Below, piece by piece: positions 7,943-15,776 of a DNA stretch of 64,000 nt. Both the position numbers and the translations under genes were made by a program. The notes beneath the pieces were generated by a model that was given only the letters and a program-made list of their open reading frames with translations, was not told the DNA's origin and made no database searches. This DNA is from Caecibacter massiliensis (GTDB lineage: Bacteria > Bacillota > Negativicutes > Veillonellales > Megasphaeraceae): assembly GCA_900095875.1 (NCBI GenBank), contig LT608311.1, positions 1,612,001-1,676,000 on the forward strand, in the 5' to 3' direction. Each line of letters begins with the position of its first letter. Positions within the stretch are counted from its first letter, which is position 1.

Positions 7943-9103
7943 ATGAAAAAAATTATTTCTGATGTTATATTTGATAGTGTTGCTGGTTGTTTTAAAAAAA
8001 ATGCCTGTATTGTAATTGATGACAATAAAATAAAAGAAGTAAAAACGGATGTTGATTTTTCGGACATTGACATAAATGATGCGATTGATTTGCGTGGCTA
8101 TACGGTTTTGCCTGGGTATATTGATGCACATGACCATCTTTCTTTATCTCCGCATAAAAAGAATCATCCGAGTTTAATGATGGAACCAGATGCGGCGCTA
8201 ACAATTAACGGTATTTTGAATATGAAAACAGATCTTTTGTCAGGGGTAACTACAGCACGTTGTTGCGGTGATAAAGATTTTGTTGATCTTTATATTAAAG
8301 ATGCAATTGATAATGGCGAATTAATAGGGCCTCGTATTTATACAAGTACTCGTGGTGTAAAAGTAAGTTTTGCGCATGGATTTGTTGGTACAGCTAGAAA
8401 TGGCAGACAGGAAATCATTTCTACAATTCGTGAAAATTATTCAAGAGGAGCACAGTTTACAAAATTATTTATCACTGGCACTAATATTGAAAATGGTATG
8501 TTCCCATATTTTATGAGTCCGGAGGAAATTGAAGGAGCTATCCAAGAATCTCATCGCCGTGGGAAAATGGTTTCGGCCCATTGTGTAGGTGGTGAAGGTT
8601 TGGACGTATGTCTTGAAAAAGGCCTGGATGTTTTTGAACATGCTTACTGGGCGACAAATGAACAATTGGAAAAAATTGAAAAAAATAACCGATGGATCGT
8701 TTTAACGCCGGGTATCTATTTTAATGATAAACGTTGGGCTACGGTTAGCCAGGCATCTGTTGATGAATTTGTTGAAAACCGGCCAGGGCTTATTGAACGG
8801 TATCAAACTATTGTTAAGACTAATATTAAAACGGCTATTGGTACCGATGCCTCTCATGGCGAAATTGCTGATAATGCTATCCTTATGACTAAAGTTATGA
8901 ATGATACTGTAGAAAATGCCATTAAAGGTATTACGATAAATGGGGCCGAACTCTGTGGGTTGGAACATCTTGTTGGATCGATTACAGAGGGAAAATATGC
9001 GGATATTGTTGCTTGCAAGGGAAATGTTGAAGATAACATTGAATTATTAAAAAATGTAGATTTTGTTATGAAAGATGGGAAAATCTATAAAGACAATCAT
9101 TAA
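7943..9103 (+). CDS. Metal-dependent amidohydrolase (imidazolonepropionase-like)
   Basis: 386 residues with an amidohydrolase TIM barrel. Metal-site motifs in order: IDAHDH after the first strand, a lysine in AQFTKLFITG that could be the bridging carbamate, then VSAHCVG, DVFEHAYW and the catalytic aspartate in IGTDASHGE. The C-terminus returns to the small beta domain (GKYADIVACKG). The enzyme should hydrolyse a cyclic amide, lactone or dipeptide-like bond; the substrate is unknown. It starts 18 bases after the permease gene with GAGGAG before its ATG, so both are one operon. No signal peptide, so it acts in the cytosol. Confidence 0.85.
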   Translation: MKKIISDVIFDSVAGCFKKNACIVIDDNKIKEVKTDVDFSDIDINDAIDLRGYTVLPGYIDAHDHLSLSPHKKNHPSLMMEPDAALTINGILNMKTDLLSGVTTARCCGDKDFVDLYIKDAIDNGELIGPRIYTSTRGVKVSFAHGFVGTARNGRQEIISTIRENYSRGAQFTKLFITGTNIENGMFPYFMSPEEIEGAIQESHRRGKMVSAHCVGGEGLDVCLEKGLDVFEHAYWATNEQLEKIEKNNRWIVLTPGIYFNDKRWATVSQASVDEFVENRPGLIERYQTIVKTNIKTAIGTDASHGEIADNAILMTKVMNDTVENAIKGITINGAELCGLEHLVGSITEGKYADIVACKGNVEDNIELLKNVDFVMKDGKIYKDNH

Positions 9104-9127
9104 TAGAAAACTGGGGGATTTATTATT

Positions 9128-10132
9128 ATGAAACCAATTATCGGTATATTCTTAGGAGAAGCAGCCGGTGTAGGCCCGGAACTGATTGCCAAACTGGTAG
9201 CAGAAAAAATGCCGGATACGTGCTGCCGCCCTGTACTCATCGGCGATGCCCGTGTATTGCGCCGTGGGATGGAAATTTCTCACGTTGATTTTCCATTCAC
9301 CTGCGTAGATAGGGTAGATCAGATTGACTGGGATGGTCCTGTTTCCATCATTGATTTGAAAAATCTGGACCCTGATACGGTCAAAATCGGAGAAGTCGAT
9401 CCTAAATCCGGCAAAGTGACCGGTGATACCCTCGTGTATTCAATGGACCTTTTGAAGAATCATCAGATTGATGGCTTCGTCTTTGGCCCTCTCAACAAAC
9501 AGGCTTTCAAACGGGGCGGGTATCATGTAGAAGACGAACATGAACTCTTTGCCCAGTGCCTCGACTGGATGGATAAACCCCGCGGTATCCTCAATGTCAT
9601 GAATAAATTGTGGACATTCCGCGTGACGACGCACATCCCCTTCAAAGAGGTACCTAAATATATTACTAAAGAAAATGTCCTGAAGACCATCGATCTGACC
9701 TATCAGACGATGAAACGGGCTGGCTATGATAATCCCCGTATTGCTCTGGCAGCACTCAATCCGCATTGCGGGGAAGGGGGCCTGTGCGGTACCGAAGAAA
9801 TCGATATCCTCAAGCCCGTCGTAGAAAGCCTGCAGGCCCAGGGCAAAGATATTGTCGGTCCTGTATCGGCAGATACCATTTTCATGCATGCCTTCCGTGG
9901 CGAATACGATGCCGTCGTGACGTTGTATCATGACCAGGGGCAGATTGCTACGAAACTCCTGGCTTTTGATGAAGGAGTTACCGTAGCCGGTGGCCTGCCG
10001 TATGCCATTACGACGCCGGAACATGGAACGGCATTTGATATTGCCGGCAAAGGTATTGCCAAAACGAGCTCGTTTGCCCATGCAATCCGTCTGGCAGCCC
10101 AGATGTCCGGCTGGAGGGGAGAAGAAGCATGA
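9128..10132 (+). CDS. pdxA2: PdxA2-like 4-phospho-acid dehydrogenase/decarboxylase
   Basis: 334 residues of the PdxA family. Seen: GEAAGVGPEL at the N-terminus, metal-ligand histidines in TTHIPF, NPHCGEGG and YHDQGQ, and PYAITTPEHGTAFDIAG near the end. Housekeeping PdxA acts on 4-hydroxythreonine-4-phosphate. PdxA2 members in catabolic operons oxidise D-threonate- or D-erythronate-4-phosphate with loss of CO2 to give dihydroxyacetone phosphate. The permease/amidohydrolase setting favours the second. No DUF1537 acid-sugar kinase is present, so the phosphorylating enzyme would have to be another, such as the FGGY kinase at 11941. Codon use is noticeably more GC-rich than in its neighbours. Confidence 0.85.
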   Translation: MKPIIGIFLGEAAGVGPELIAKLVAEKMPDTCCRPVLIGDARVLRRGMEISHVDFPFTCVDRVDQIDWDGPVSIIDLKNLDPDTVKIGEVDPKSGKVTGDTLVYSMDLLKNHQIDGFVFGPLNKQAFKRGGYHVEDEHELFAQCLDWMDKPRGILNVMNKLWTFRVTTHIPFKEVPKYITKENVLKTIDLTYQTMKRAGYDNPRIALAALNPHCGEGGLCGTEEIDILKPVVESLQAQGKDIVGPVSADTIFMHAFRGEYDAVVTLYHDQGQIATKLLAFDEGVTVAGGLPYAITTPEHGTAFDIAGKGIAKTSSFAHAIRLAAQMSGWRGEEA

Positions 10133-10166
10133 TCATCTGCTTTTTGCAGATGCGTAAAAAGGCTCC

Positions 10167-10242
10167 AGTGGCAGCACACCGGAACCTCTTATAAGACGTT
10201 AATGAATAAGACCGTATACCTCCGGGTATGCGGTTCTTTTTA
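10167..10242 (+). repeat. Repeated leader/terminator-like element, copy 2
   Basis: Second copy of the element at 5979. TGGCAGCACACCGG (10169-10182) is followed by AAGACCGT, hairpin arms ACCGTATACC/GGGTATGCGGT and a T-run at 10235-10241. Here it directly follows the pdxA2-like gene and can end that operon. A small GCAGAT hairpin precedes it at 10136-10153. Confidence 0.6.
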
Positions 10243-10295
10243 TTGTACATCAGGAACAGGGGAATAGATTTACAGCTCGCGTTCTGATACGCAGG

Positions 10296-10335
10296 ATAAT
10301 AATGTATTGCTAAAAGAAATACATTATTATATACT
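10296..10335 (+). promoter_or_regulatory. Toxin-antitoxin operator and promoter
   Basis: Perfect 13-base arms ATAATAATGTATT/AATACATTATTAT (10296-10308, 10318-10330) overlap a promoter with TTGCTA (10307-10312), a 17-base spacer and TATACT (10330-10335). A bound repressor would cover both elements, as expected for autoregulation by antitoxin or its complex. Confidence 0.7.
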
Positions 10336-10362
10336 TTATGTAAAGAAAGGGTGTGGTATTTT

Positions 10363-10671
10363 ATGGCGGCAAAGACTACTAATGTGTATATAAGAATGGA
10401 ACCAGAAGTAAAAATAGCAGCTGAAAAGGTGTTCAATCAGTTAGGCATTCCTTTTTCAACCGCTGTAAATCTGTTTTTGAAGCAGGTAGCAATGAAGCAA
10501 TGTATTCCGTTTGAATTGACGGTGTCCTCTCATCATCCGGTGTTTTTTGATAACCTAACAGAAGACGAAAAAGATGCAATAATAGCGGAAGGTTATCAAG
10601 AATATCAGAAGAAACAAGGAAAAGTTGCAACGGATGTATTTGCAGATTTAGAAAAGGATTACAAGTTGTGA
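10363..10671 (+). CDS. RelB/DinJ-family antitoxin
   Basis: 102 residues from ATG 10363 (a GTG twelve bases upstream is also in frame). The N-terminal KTTNVYIRMEPEVKIAAEKVFNQLGIPFSTAVNLFLKQVA is the ribbon-helix-helix domain of RelB/DinJ antitoxins. The C-terminal acidic, flexible region would wrap and neutralise the toxin. It overlaps the toxin gene by four bases. The palindromic promoter upstream fits autoregulation. Confidence 0.9.
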   Translation: MAAKTTNVYIRMEPEVKIAAEKVFNQLGIPFSTAVNLFLKQVAMKQCIPFELTVSSHHPVFFDNLTEDEKDAIIAEGYQEYQKKQGKVATDVFADLEKDYKL

Positions 10672-10979
10672 ATTATACTATTTATATGGAGCCGGCGGCG
10701 GAACAAGATCTCCGCAATATATATGCATATATTGCTAATTCACTGCATAGTCCCATGGCAGCAGTACGAATGTATGAGCAGCTTAAACGAGCGATTATGA
10801 GCTTGGAAGTATATCCCCAGCGGCATAATTTTTTACAAAAAGACGTTTGGAAAATTCGTCAGATACGGTGCATGCCTGTAGCTCATTTTTTACTTTTCTA
10901 TATTGTAGACGAACAAGAAAAAACAGTTTCTGTTTTGCGCATCGTATATAGTAAACGGGATATAAATCAACAAATATAA
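10668..10979 (+). CDS. ParE/RelE-superfamily toxin
   Basis: 103 residues from GTG 10668, coupled to the antitoxin stop. Seen: MEPAAEQDLRNIYAYIAN at the N-terminus, GDxVWKIRQIRCMPVAHF-like core (here KDVWKIRQIRCMPVAHFLLFYIVDE) and the final VLRIVYSKRDI, all typical of the RelE/ParE fold. It may cleave ribosome-bound mRNA (RelE/YafQ) or block gyrase (ParE); the N-terminal form leans to ParE. The pair separates two metabolic gene groups and looks like an inserted cassette. Confidence 0.88.
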   Translation: MNYTIYMEPAAEQDLRNIYAYIANSLHSPMAAVRMYEQLKRAIMSLEVYPQRHNFLQKDVWKIRQIRCMPVAHFLLFYIVDEQEKTVSVLRIVYSKRDINQQI

Positions 10980-11011
10980 ATGGAACTTTGTTACAAGGAA
11001 AAGTATTTTTA

Positions 11012-11040
11012 TTGAAATTAAATTTTGTATATACTATAAT
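11012..11040 (+). promoter_or_regulatory. Promoter of the RpiR-kinase-aldolase operon
   Basis: TTGAAA (11012-11017), 17-base spacer, TATAAT (11035-11040), 18 bases before the regulator start. Confidence 0.7.
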
Positions 11041-11058
11041 AAAATAAAAGGAGACGTA

Positions 11059-11913
11059 ATGGAAAAAAATATAACATACCATATGCGTATTAATGCTGTG
11101 AAAAATGAATTGCACAATAAAAACGAAATTCGTATTTTCAAGTTTATACAATCTTGCAAAGAAGATATTATACATATGTCTGTTTCGGAAGCTGCAGAAG
11201 CTTGTAATGTTAGTAAGGCTGCCATGGTCCGCTATGCGCAGAAACTTGGCTATAAAGGATATCAAGCGATGAAAATTAATATTGCTCAAGAGACGATCGA
11301 GCCAGAAAAACAGATTTATGGGAAATTAGTGAAGACTGATACAGTAAAGTCTATTATGAGTAAGATAATTAGTTCGCATATTCAGGCATTAAAGGACACT
11401 TTACGAGTATTAGATGATAGTGCAATTGAACAAGCCATAAAGTACATATTACATGCTAATCAACTATTATTTATGGGAATAGGTGGTGCAGGTAGTGTGG
11501 CACAGGATGGACAGCATAAATTTATGAAAATAGGAAGATTGGCACATTTTTATGCTGATTATAATTTACAAACAATGGCAGTTTCAACGTTATCGTCAAA
11601 GGATGTTATAATTGCGATTTCACACTCAGGAGATTCGACGGAATTATTGAATTTATTAGAAATGGCTAGTCATTCTAATGTAAAGATTATAGCGATTACC
11701 AATTATAGCAAATCTTCTATCGTAGAATTAGCTGATGTTTCACTTTTTACATATTCTGATGAAACTGCGGTTAATAGTGATGCTTTGTCTTCGCGTATTG
11801 CTGAACTGGCTATATTAGATATTCTTTATATTGGGGTTGTATTTAAAACTTATAGAACATCTTATGAACATATTGTTACGACAAGAACCGCTTTAGCTTC
11901 AACTAAAATATAA
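11059..11913 (+). CDS. RpiR-family transcriptional regulator (HTH + SIS)
   Basis: 284 residues. The N-terminal helix-turn-helix (about 1-75) contains MSVSEAAEACNVSKAAMVRYAQKLGYKGYQAMKI. The SIS sugar-phosphate-binding domain (about 125-250) has LFMGIGGAGSVAQD and IAISHSGDSTELLNLL. Such proteins sense phosphosugars and usually repress nearby catabolic genes. It heads an operon with an FGGY kinase and an aldolase, whose phosphorylated intermediates are likely effectors. Strong sigma-70-type promoter upstream. Very AT-rich. Confidence 0.93.
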   Translation: MEKNITYHMRINAVKNELHNKNEIRIFKFIQSCKEDIIHMSVSEAAEACNVSKAAMVRYAQKLGYKGYQAMKINIAQETIEPEKQIYGKLVKTDTVKSIMSKIISSHIQALKDTLRVLDDSAIEQAIKYILHANQLLFMGIGGAGSVAQDGQHKFMKIGRLAHFYADYNLQTMAVSTLSSKDVIIAISHSGDSTELLNLLEMASHSNVKIIAITNYSKSSIVELADVSLFTYSDETAVNSDALSSRIAELAILDILYIGVVFKTYRTSYEHIVTTRTALASTKI

Positions 11914-11940
11914 GTATCGATAGATGATGAGGTGAGTACT

Positions 11941-13464
11941 ATGTTTTGTGGTATTGACTTAGGAACATCTAGTGTAAAAGCAGCAATATTTTTGCCAGAT
12001 GGTAAAATGGTAGCATATTCACGAAAAGAGTGTGATATGGTTAGCCCCAGGGTCGGGTGGTCAGAATTAAACCCTCAAAATTATTTAGAGAATGTATATG
12101 ATGTATTATTAGCTGTCTTTAATCAATATAAAGGGCCTGTAAAATCTATTGCATTATCTTCGCAAGCACAAGCTTGTTTACCAGTTGATAAAGATGGAAA
12201 AGCTCTTTATAACATAATTGTGACTATGGATAATAGAACAACTGAACAATATCAATATTGGAAAGAGAATTATGATGAATGGGATGTATATAAAAAAAGT
12301 GGTGTTCCTTTTTCTACAATTTATGCACTAAACAAAATTATGTGGCATAAACAAAATAATCCTGAAATTTATCAACGAGCTTGGAAATTTCTGTGTGTTC
12401 AGGACTATATTATGTTCATGTTGACAGGATGCAATCCGGTTATTGATTATTCTTTAGCAAGTAGAAGTATGATGTTGTCCATAGCGGATAATAAATGGAA
12501 CCAGAATCTTTTAACTATTGCTAAAATAGATATTGATAAATTAGCTAAACCAATTCCATCAACTACTGTTGTAGGTAAACTAAAAAGAGAATTATCTTAT
12601 TGGCTAGGATTGTCTGAACCATGTGACGTGATAATAGGAGGCCATGATCAGGTTTGTGGGGCTATTGGAAGCGGTGTCATTGTTCCAGGGATGATGATGG
12701 ATGCTTGTGGAACTGTTGACGCAATGGTAACGGTGCTGAATGATAGCAAACCAAGAAAAGCAATGATGAAAAAAGGACTGCCTATATATAGTCTTGTAAA
12801 TTTAAAAAAATATATTACGTTGGCAATCAATACTAATGGAGGATTATTCTTTAAATGGTATAAAAATACTTTTTATGGAGCTGAAATGAAAGACTTCATG
12901 TTGAGAGGAAAAGATATTTATTCGGAGATTATAAATTGTAGTACTGACAACCCATCGGATATATATATATTGCCACATTTAGAAGGTGCTGGCAGTCCAT
13001 ATAATGATCCTACGTCGATGGGAGCTATTATTGGATTAAAATCAAAGTATAATCGGCGAGATTTATCGAAGGCTGTATTGGATTCATTGGCATATGAAAT
13101 GAAACTTAATTTGCTTGCTATTGAAAAAAGCACGAACTGCATTATAAATGAAATACGAATTATCGGTGGAGGCGCTAAAACTCCTAAATGGTTGCAAATT
13201 AAAGCCGATGTGTTTAATAAAGAAATTGTTTCTCTTGAAAATAATGAAGCAGCAGTTTTAGGCGCAGCCATTTTGGGTGCAGTGGGGATAGGATATTTTC
13301 CTGATATAAAGCAAGCGATTGCTCAAATGGTTAAGCCCAAAAGAAGATATATTCCGATAGAGAAAAATATCGCAAAATATGAAGAACATTTTGCAGAATA
13401 TCAGGAAATATATAGAATATTAAAACCATTAAATAAAAAAATATTTAATCGAATTAATAAATAA
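11941..13464 (+). CDS. FGGY-family carbohydrate kinase (xylulokinase-like)
   Basis: 507 residues from ATG 11941, preceded by GAGGTGAG; a GTG nine bases earlier is also in frame. Seen: the N-terminal phosphate loop GIDLGTSSVKAAIF, the substrate/metal region GGHDQVCGAIGSG, and the C-terminal IIGGGAKTPKWLQIKADVFN and EAAVLGAAILGAVGIG. It phosphorylates a sugar, polyol or sugar acid with ATP. The closest subfamily by motif is xylulokinase, but FGGY specificity cannot be read from motifs. With the aldolase next door it would form a phosphorylate-then-cleave route. Confidence 0.88.
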   Translation: MFCGIDLGTSSVKAAIFLPDGKMVAYSRKECDMVSPRVGWSELNPQNYLENVYDVLLAVFNQYKGPVKSIALSSQAQACLPVDKDGKALYNIIVTMDNRTTEQYQYWKENYDEWDVYKKSGVPFSTIYALNKIMWHKQNNPEIYQRAWKFLCVQDYIMFMLTGCNPVIDYSLASRSMMLSIADNKWNQNLLTIAKIDIDKLAKPIPSTTVVGKLKRELSYWLGLSEPCDVIIGGHDQVCGAIGSGVIVPGMMMDACGTVDAMVTVLNDSKPRKAMMKKGLPIYSLVNLKKYITLAINTNGGLFFKWYKNTFYGAEMKDFMLRGKDIYSEIINCSTDNPSDIYILPHLEGAGSPYNDPTSMGAIIGLKSKYNRRDLSKAVLDSLAYEMKLNLLAIEKSTNCIINEIRIIGGGAKTPKWLQIKADVFNKEIVSLENNEAAVLGAAILGAVGIGYFPDIKQAIAQMVKPKRRYIPIEKNIAKYEEHFAEYQEIYRILKPLNKKIFNRINK

Positions 13465-13478
13465 TAGGGGGGATTTAT

Positions 13479-14321
13479 ATGGCAATGTTAGGAAAAGCAG
13501 TAAGACTTAGTAGATTGGTAGATTCAAAAAGTAATAAAATGATGGCAATTACTGTGGATCATGCAATTTCTAGGGGTATTGCAGGAATGAAAGGATTACA
13601 ACCAATTCAAGATACAATAGATAAAATTATTCTTGGTTGTCCTAATGCAATCACAATGACAAAGGGAATAGCTGAAAGATGTATGTGGAAACATGCAGGA
13701 AAAATATCGTTATTACTCAAATGTTCAAATTATTCTCCTGTTGCGCCCACTAAAGATACTATTTTTGGTTCTGTTGATGAAGCCGTTCGAATGGGGGCAG
13801 ATGGGGTATCTATTGGGGCAATGACTCTTGGTGATTTTCAGGGAGAACAATTTGAAACAATAGGGCGATTTTCAGAGGAATGTACTTTAAAAGGCATGCC
13901 GCTTATTGGTCATATTTATCCTAAGGGGGAATCAGTTCCTAGCAATGAATGGGCAAATTGGGAAAATATAGCGTATTGTGTTCGTAGCGCTTGCGAATTA
14001 GGCATGGATATTGTTAAGACTACTTATACAGGCAATCCAGAATCAATGGCAAAAGTTATTGCGTGTGTTCCATCGAGTTTTCGGGTTGTAATTCAAGGCG
14101 GAGACAGCTGTAGAACCTTAGAAGACTATTTACAAATGACGCGGGATGCAATGGATTGTGGTGTCGGTGGAGTTACAATGGGACGTTTTGTATGGAATTA
14201 TAAAGATGTTACTGCATTAGTTATTGCTTTAAGATATGTTATTCATAGAGGATATTCTGTAAAAGAGGCAAAAGAGCTTTTGGTTCAATTAGAACATGAT
14301 AAAAATTATGATGATTTTTGA
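13479..14321 (+). CDS. Class I aldolase, FbaB/LsrF-type
   Basis: 280 residues of the DeoC/FbaB/LsrF class I aldolase family. The Schiff-base lysine is in DIVKTTYTG. Other signs are AITVDHAISRG near the N-terminus and the phosphate-binding end VIQGGDSC...GVGGVTMGRFVWN. It would cleave a ketose phosphate or thiolyse a phosphorylated diketone as LsrF does. It starts 14 bases after the kinase gene with a GGGGGGA ribosome site, so its substrate is probably that kinase's product. Alternative: a hexulosonate synthase-type condensing enzyme. Confidence 0.82.
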   Translation: MAMLGKAVRLSRLVDSKSNKMMAITVDHAISRGIAGMKGLQPIQDTIDKIILGCPNAITMTKGIAERCMWKHAGKISLLLKCSNYSPVAPTKDTIFGSVDEAVRMGADGVSIGAMTLGDFQGEQFETIGRFSEECTLKGMPLIGHIYPKGESVPSNEWANWENIAYCVRSACELGMDIVKTTYTGNPESMAKVIACVPSSFRVVIQGGDSCRTLEDYLQMTRDAMDCGVGGVTMGRFVWNYKDVTALVIALRYVIHRGYSVKEAKELLVQLEHDKNYDDF

Positions 14322-14533
14322 TAAATAACGTATAGAAAACATAATAAAGCAATTTACCATATAATGAACATATTAGCATATCAATATATTGTATATGAAT
14401 GGGACATTTGATATTATCGGAAAAAATTAGCCTATACGATTCGTTTGAAAACAGGATTGGAAAAGAGATAGAATCGTTTTTGGGGTTGGTATAATATGGT
14501 TTTGAAAAGAAAAATGCTCGCAAAACTTATTAC

Positions 14534-14560
14534 TGAGCTGACCCCTTGTTAAGGCCGGAC
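14534..14560. mobile_element. Possible terminal repeat of an IS3-type element
   Basis: TGAGCTGACCCC at 14534-14545, followed by TTGTTAAGGCCGGAC, resembles the TGA-x-x-TG-x-CCCC ends of IS3-family elements. No partner end or transposase was found, so at best this is a relic. Confidence 0.25.
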
Positions 14561-14708
14561 TATAATTGACCTAAAGAGGGTGCGGACGAAAGGATTTTTT
14601 ATGTTATCTCCAATAAACACAAAATATAAAAAATGGATGCTTTTAGGGGATTGTTATCTTAAATACTATTAGAATATTTATTATAAATTTTTTTGAAATA
14701 CTTAACTA

Positions 14709-15480
14709 TGCTAAAAGTATATTGAAAATACCTAGAAAATAGACCGCGTTAAAGCCCAATGTACCTGCCTTTTTAAGTCCATCAAAATTAGCAAATCTAG
14801 TCAATTGAAAATAATCAATAGCTAAATTAAATATCAATTGAGTCTTAATGAATTAAAATGATGTTTGCACAGCTAATAAGTTTTTCTGTACGTTTCTTGA
14901 ATGCAGTGTGACTCAATTCATTTTTGGTTTCCAGTAGAGGAAGGACGAATGGTAAGTACCGTAGCATCTAATTCATTAATAATGCGAAAAGCTGTTTTTA
15001 CCAATTTTTTCAACATACGCACTTCGGTTCTATTCTAGCAGACAGCGTTAAATTTATCCATTGAATCACTATTTTTATGAACTATGTTTTGAGGTTCGCT
15101 GACAACATTCGCACATAAAGATTTGTGTAAAATAGGCTTTTTCTGTACTGGTCGGTTTAATAAAAGCAAGATATTGACGTGCATAAATGATTGACAAGGT
15201 TCTCAGATTCATCGGCTATTCCATGTCTTAATAATGAAAAAAGGGAAAATCAAAGAAATCAAAAATCTTCAACTAACGCAAATGTAAGTAAGGTAGTTGT
15301 AAAAAGTTGCATGTCTTTCTTTTACCTGAGTGGTCAGAAATCCGTGTAATTATAGTCGGCATATCTTCAGAATAGCTAATTCCAGTTGCTAAAGCGGTTA
15401 ATTCATCAATCTAAAAATCGAGTCACTAATTGTTCACAGCTATCTTGAAATCTTTTGAAGGGATTTCATTCACGGATTAC
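14709..15480 (-). pseudogene. Degraded minus-strand coding relic
   Basis: Reading the minus strand from about 15480 down gives protein-like blocks (ELTALATGISYSEDMPTI; RISDHSGKRKTCNFLQLPYL; INELDATVLTIRPSSTGNQ; LAIDYFQLTRFANFDGLKK followed by AGTLGFNAVYFLGIFNILLA) broken by stops and frameshifts. I do not recognise the family; a transposase is possible because of the IS-like end nearby. Low confidence. Confidence 0.3.
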
Positions 15481-15776
15481 GTCCTTATTATTAAAACTAA
15501 ATTTTTCAAAAGATAGATTGTGGCCGGATAGAGAACAAGATAATTGCATAATTGTAGTATAGATAGACGAAATTAGCATTCCTTCGGATTGGTTATAAGT
15601 GCATGAATCCTAGCAGAAACAGTTTTGCTAATCCATGCATTTTTGTGGCAAAAGCAGGATGGTTCATTGTATAATAAAGGTAAATGGTCAATGAAGGAAT
15701 CGATATCTATGGTGATATCTTGATACGTGTAACGTGACGATAAAAAATTATGCAATGTATTCCGGAGGTGGTCGTC

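Larger units (their letters stand above)
14322..15776. other. Long non-coding, decayed AT-rich tract
   Basis: About 1.45 kb with no intact gene. An IS3-like end motif starts at 14534. The minus strand shows disconnected open blocks with many stops, listed as a possible pseudogene. The tract separates the AT-rich kinase/aldolase operon from the GC-rich sigma-54 regulator and probably marks an old insertion/deletion boundary. Confidence 0.6.
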
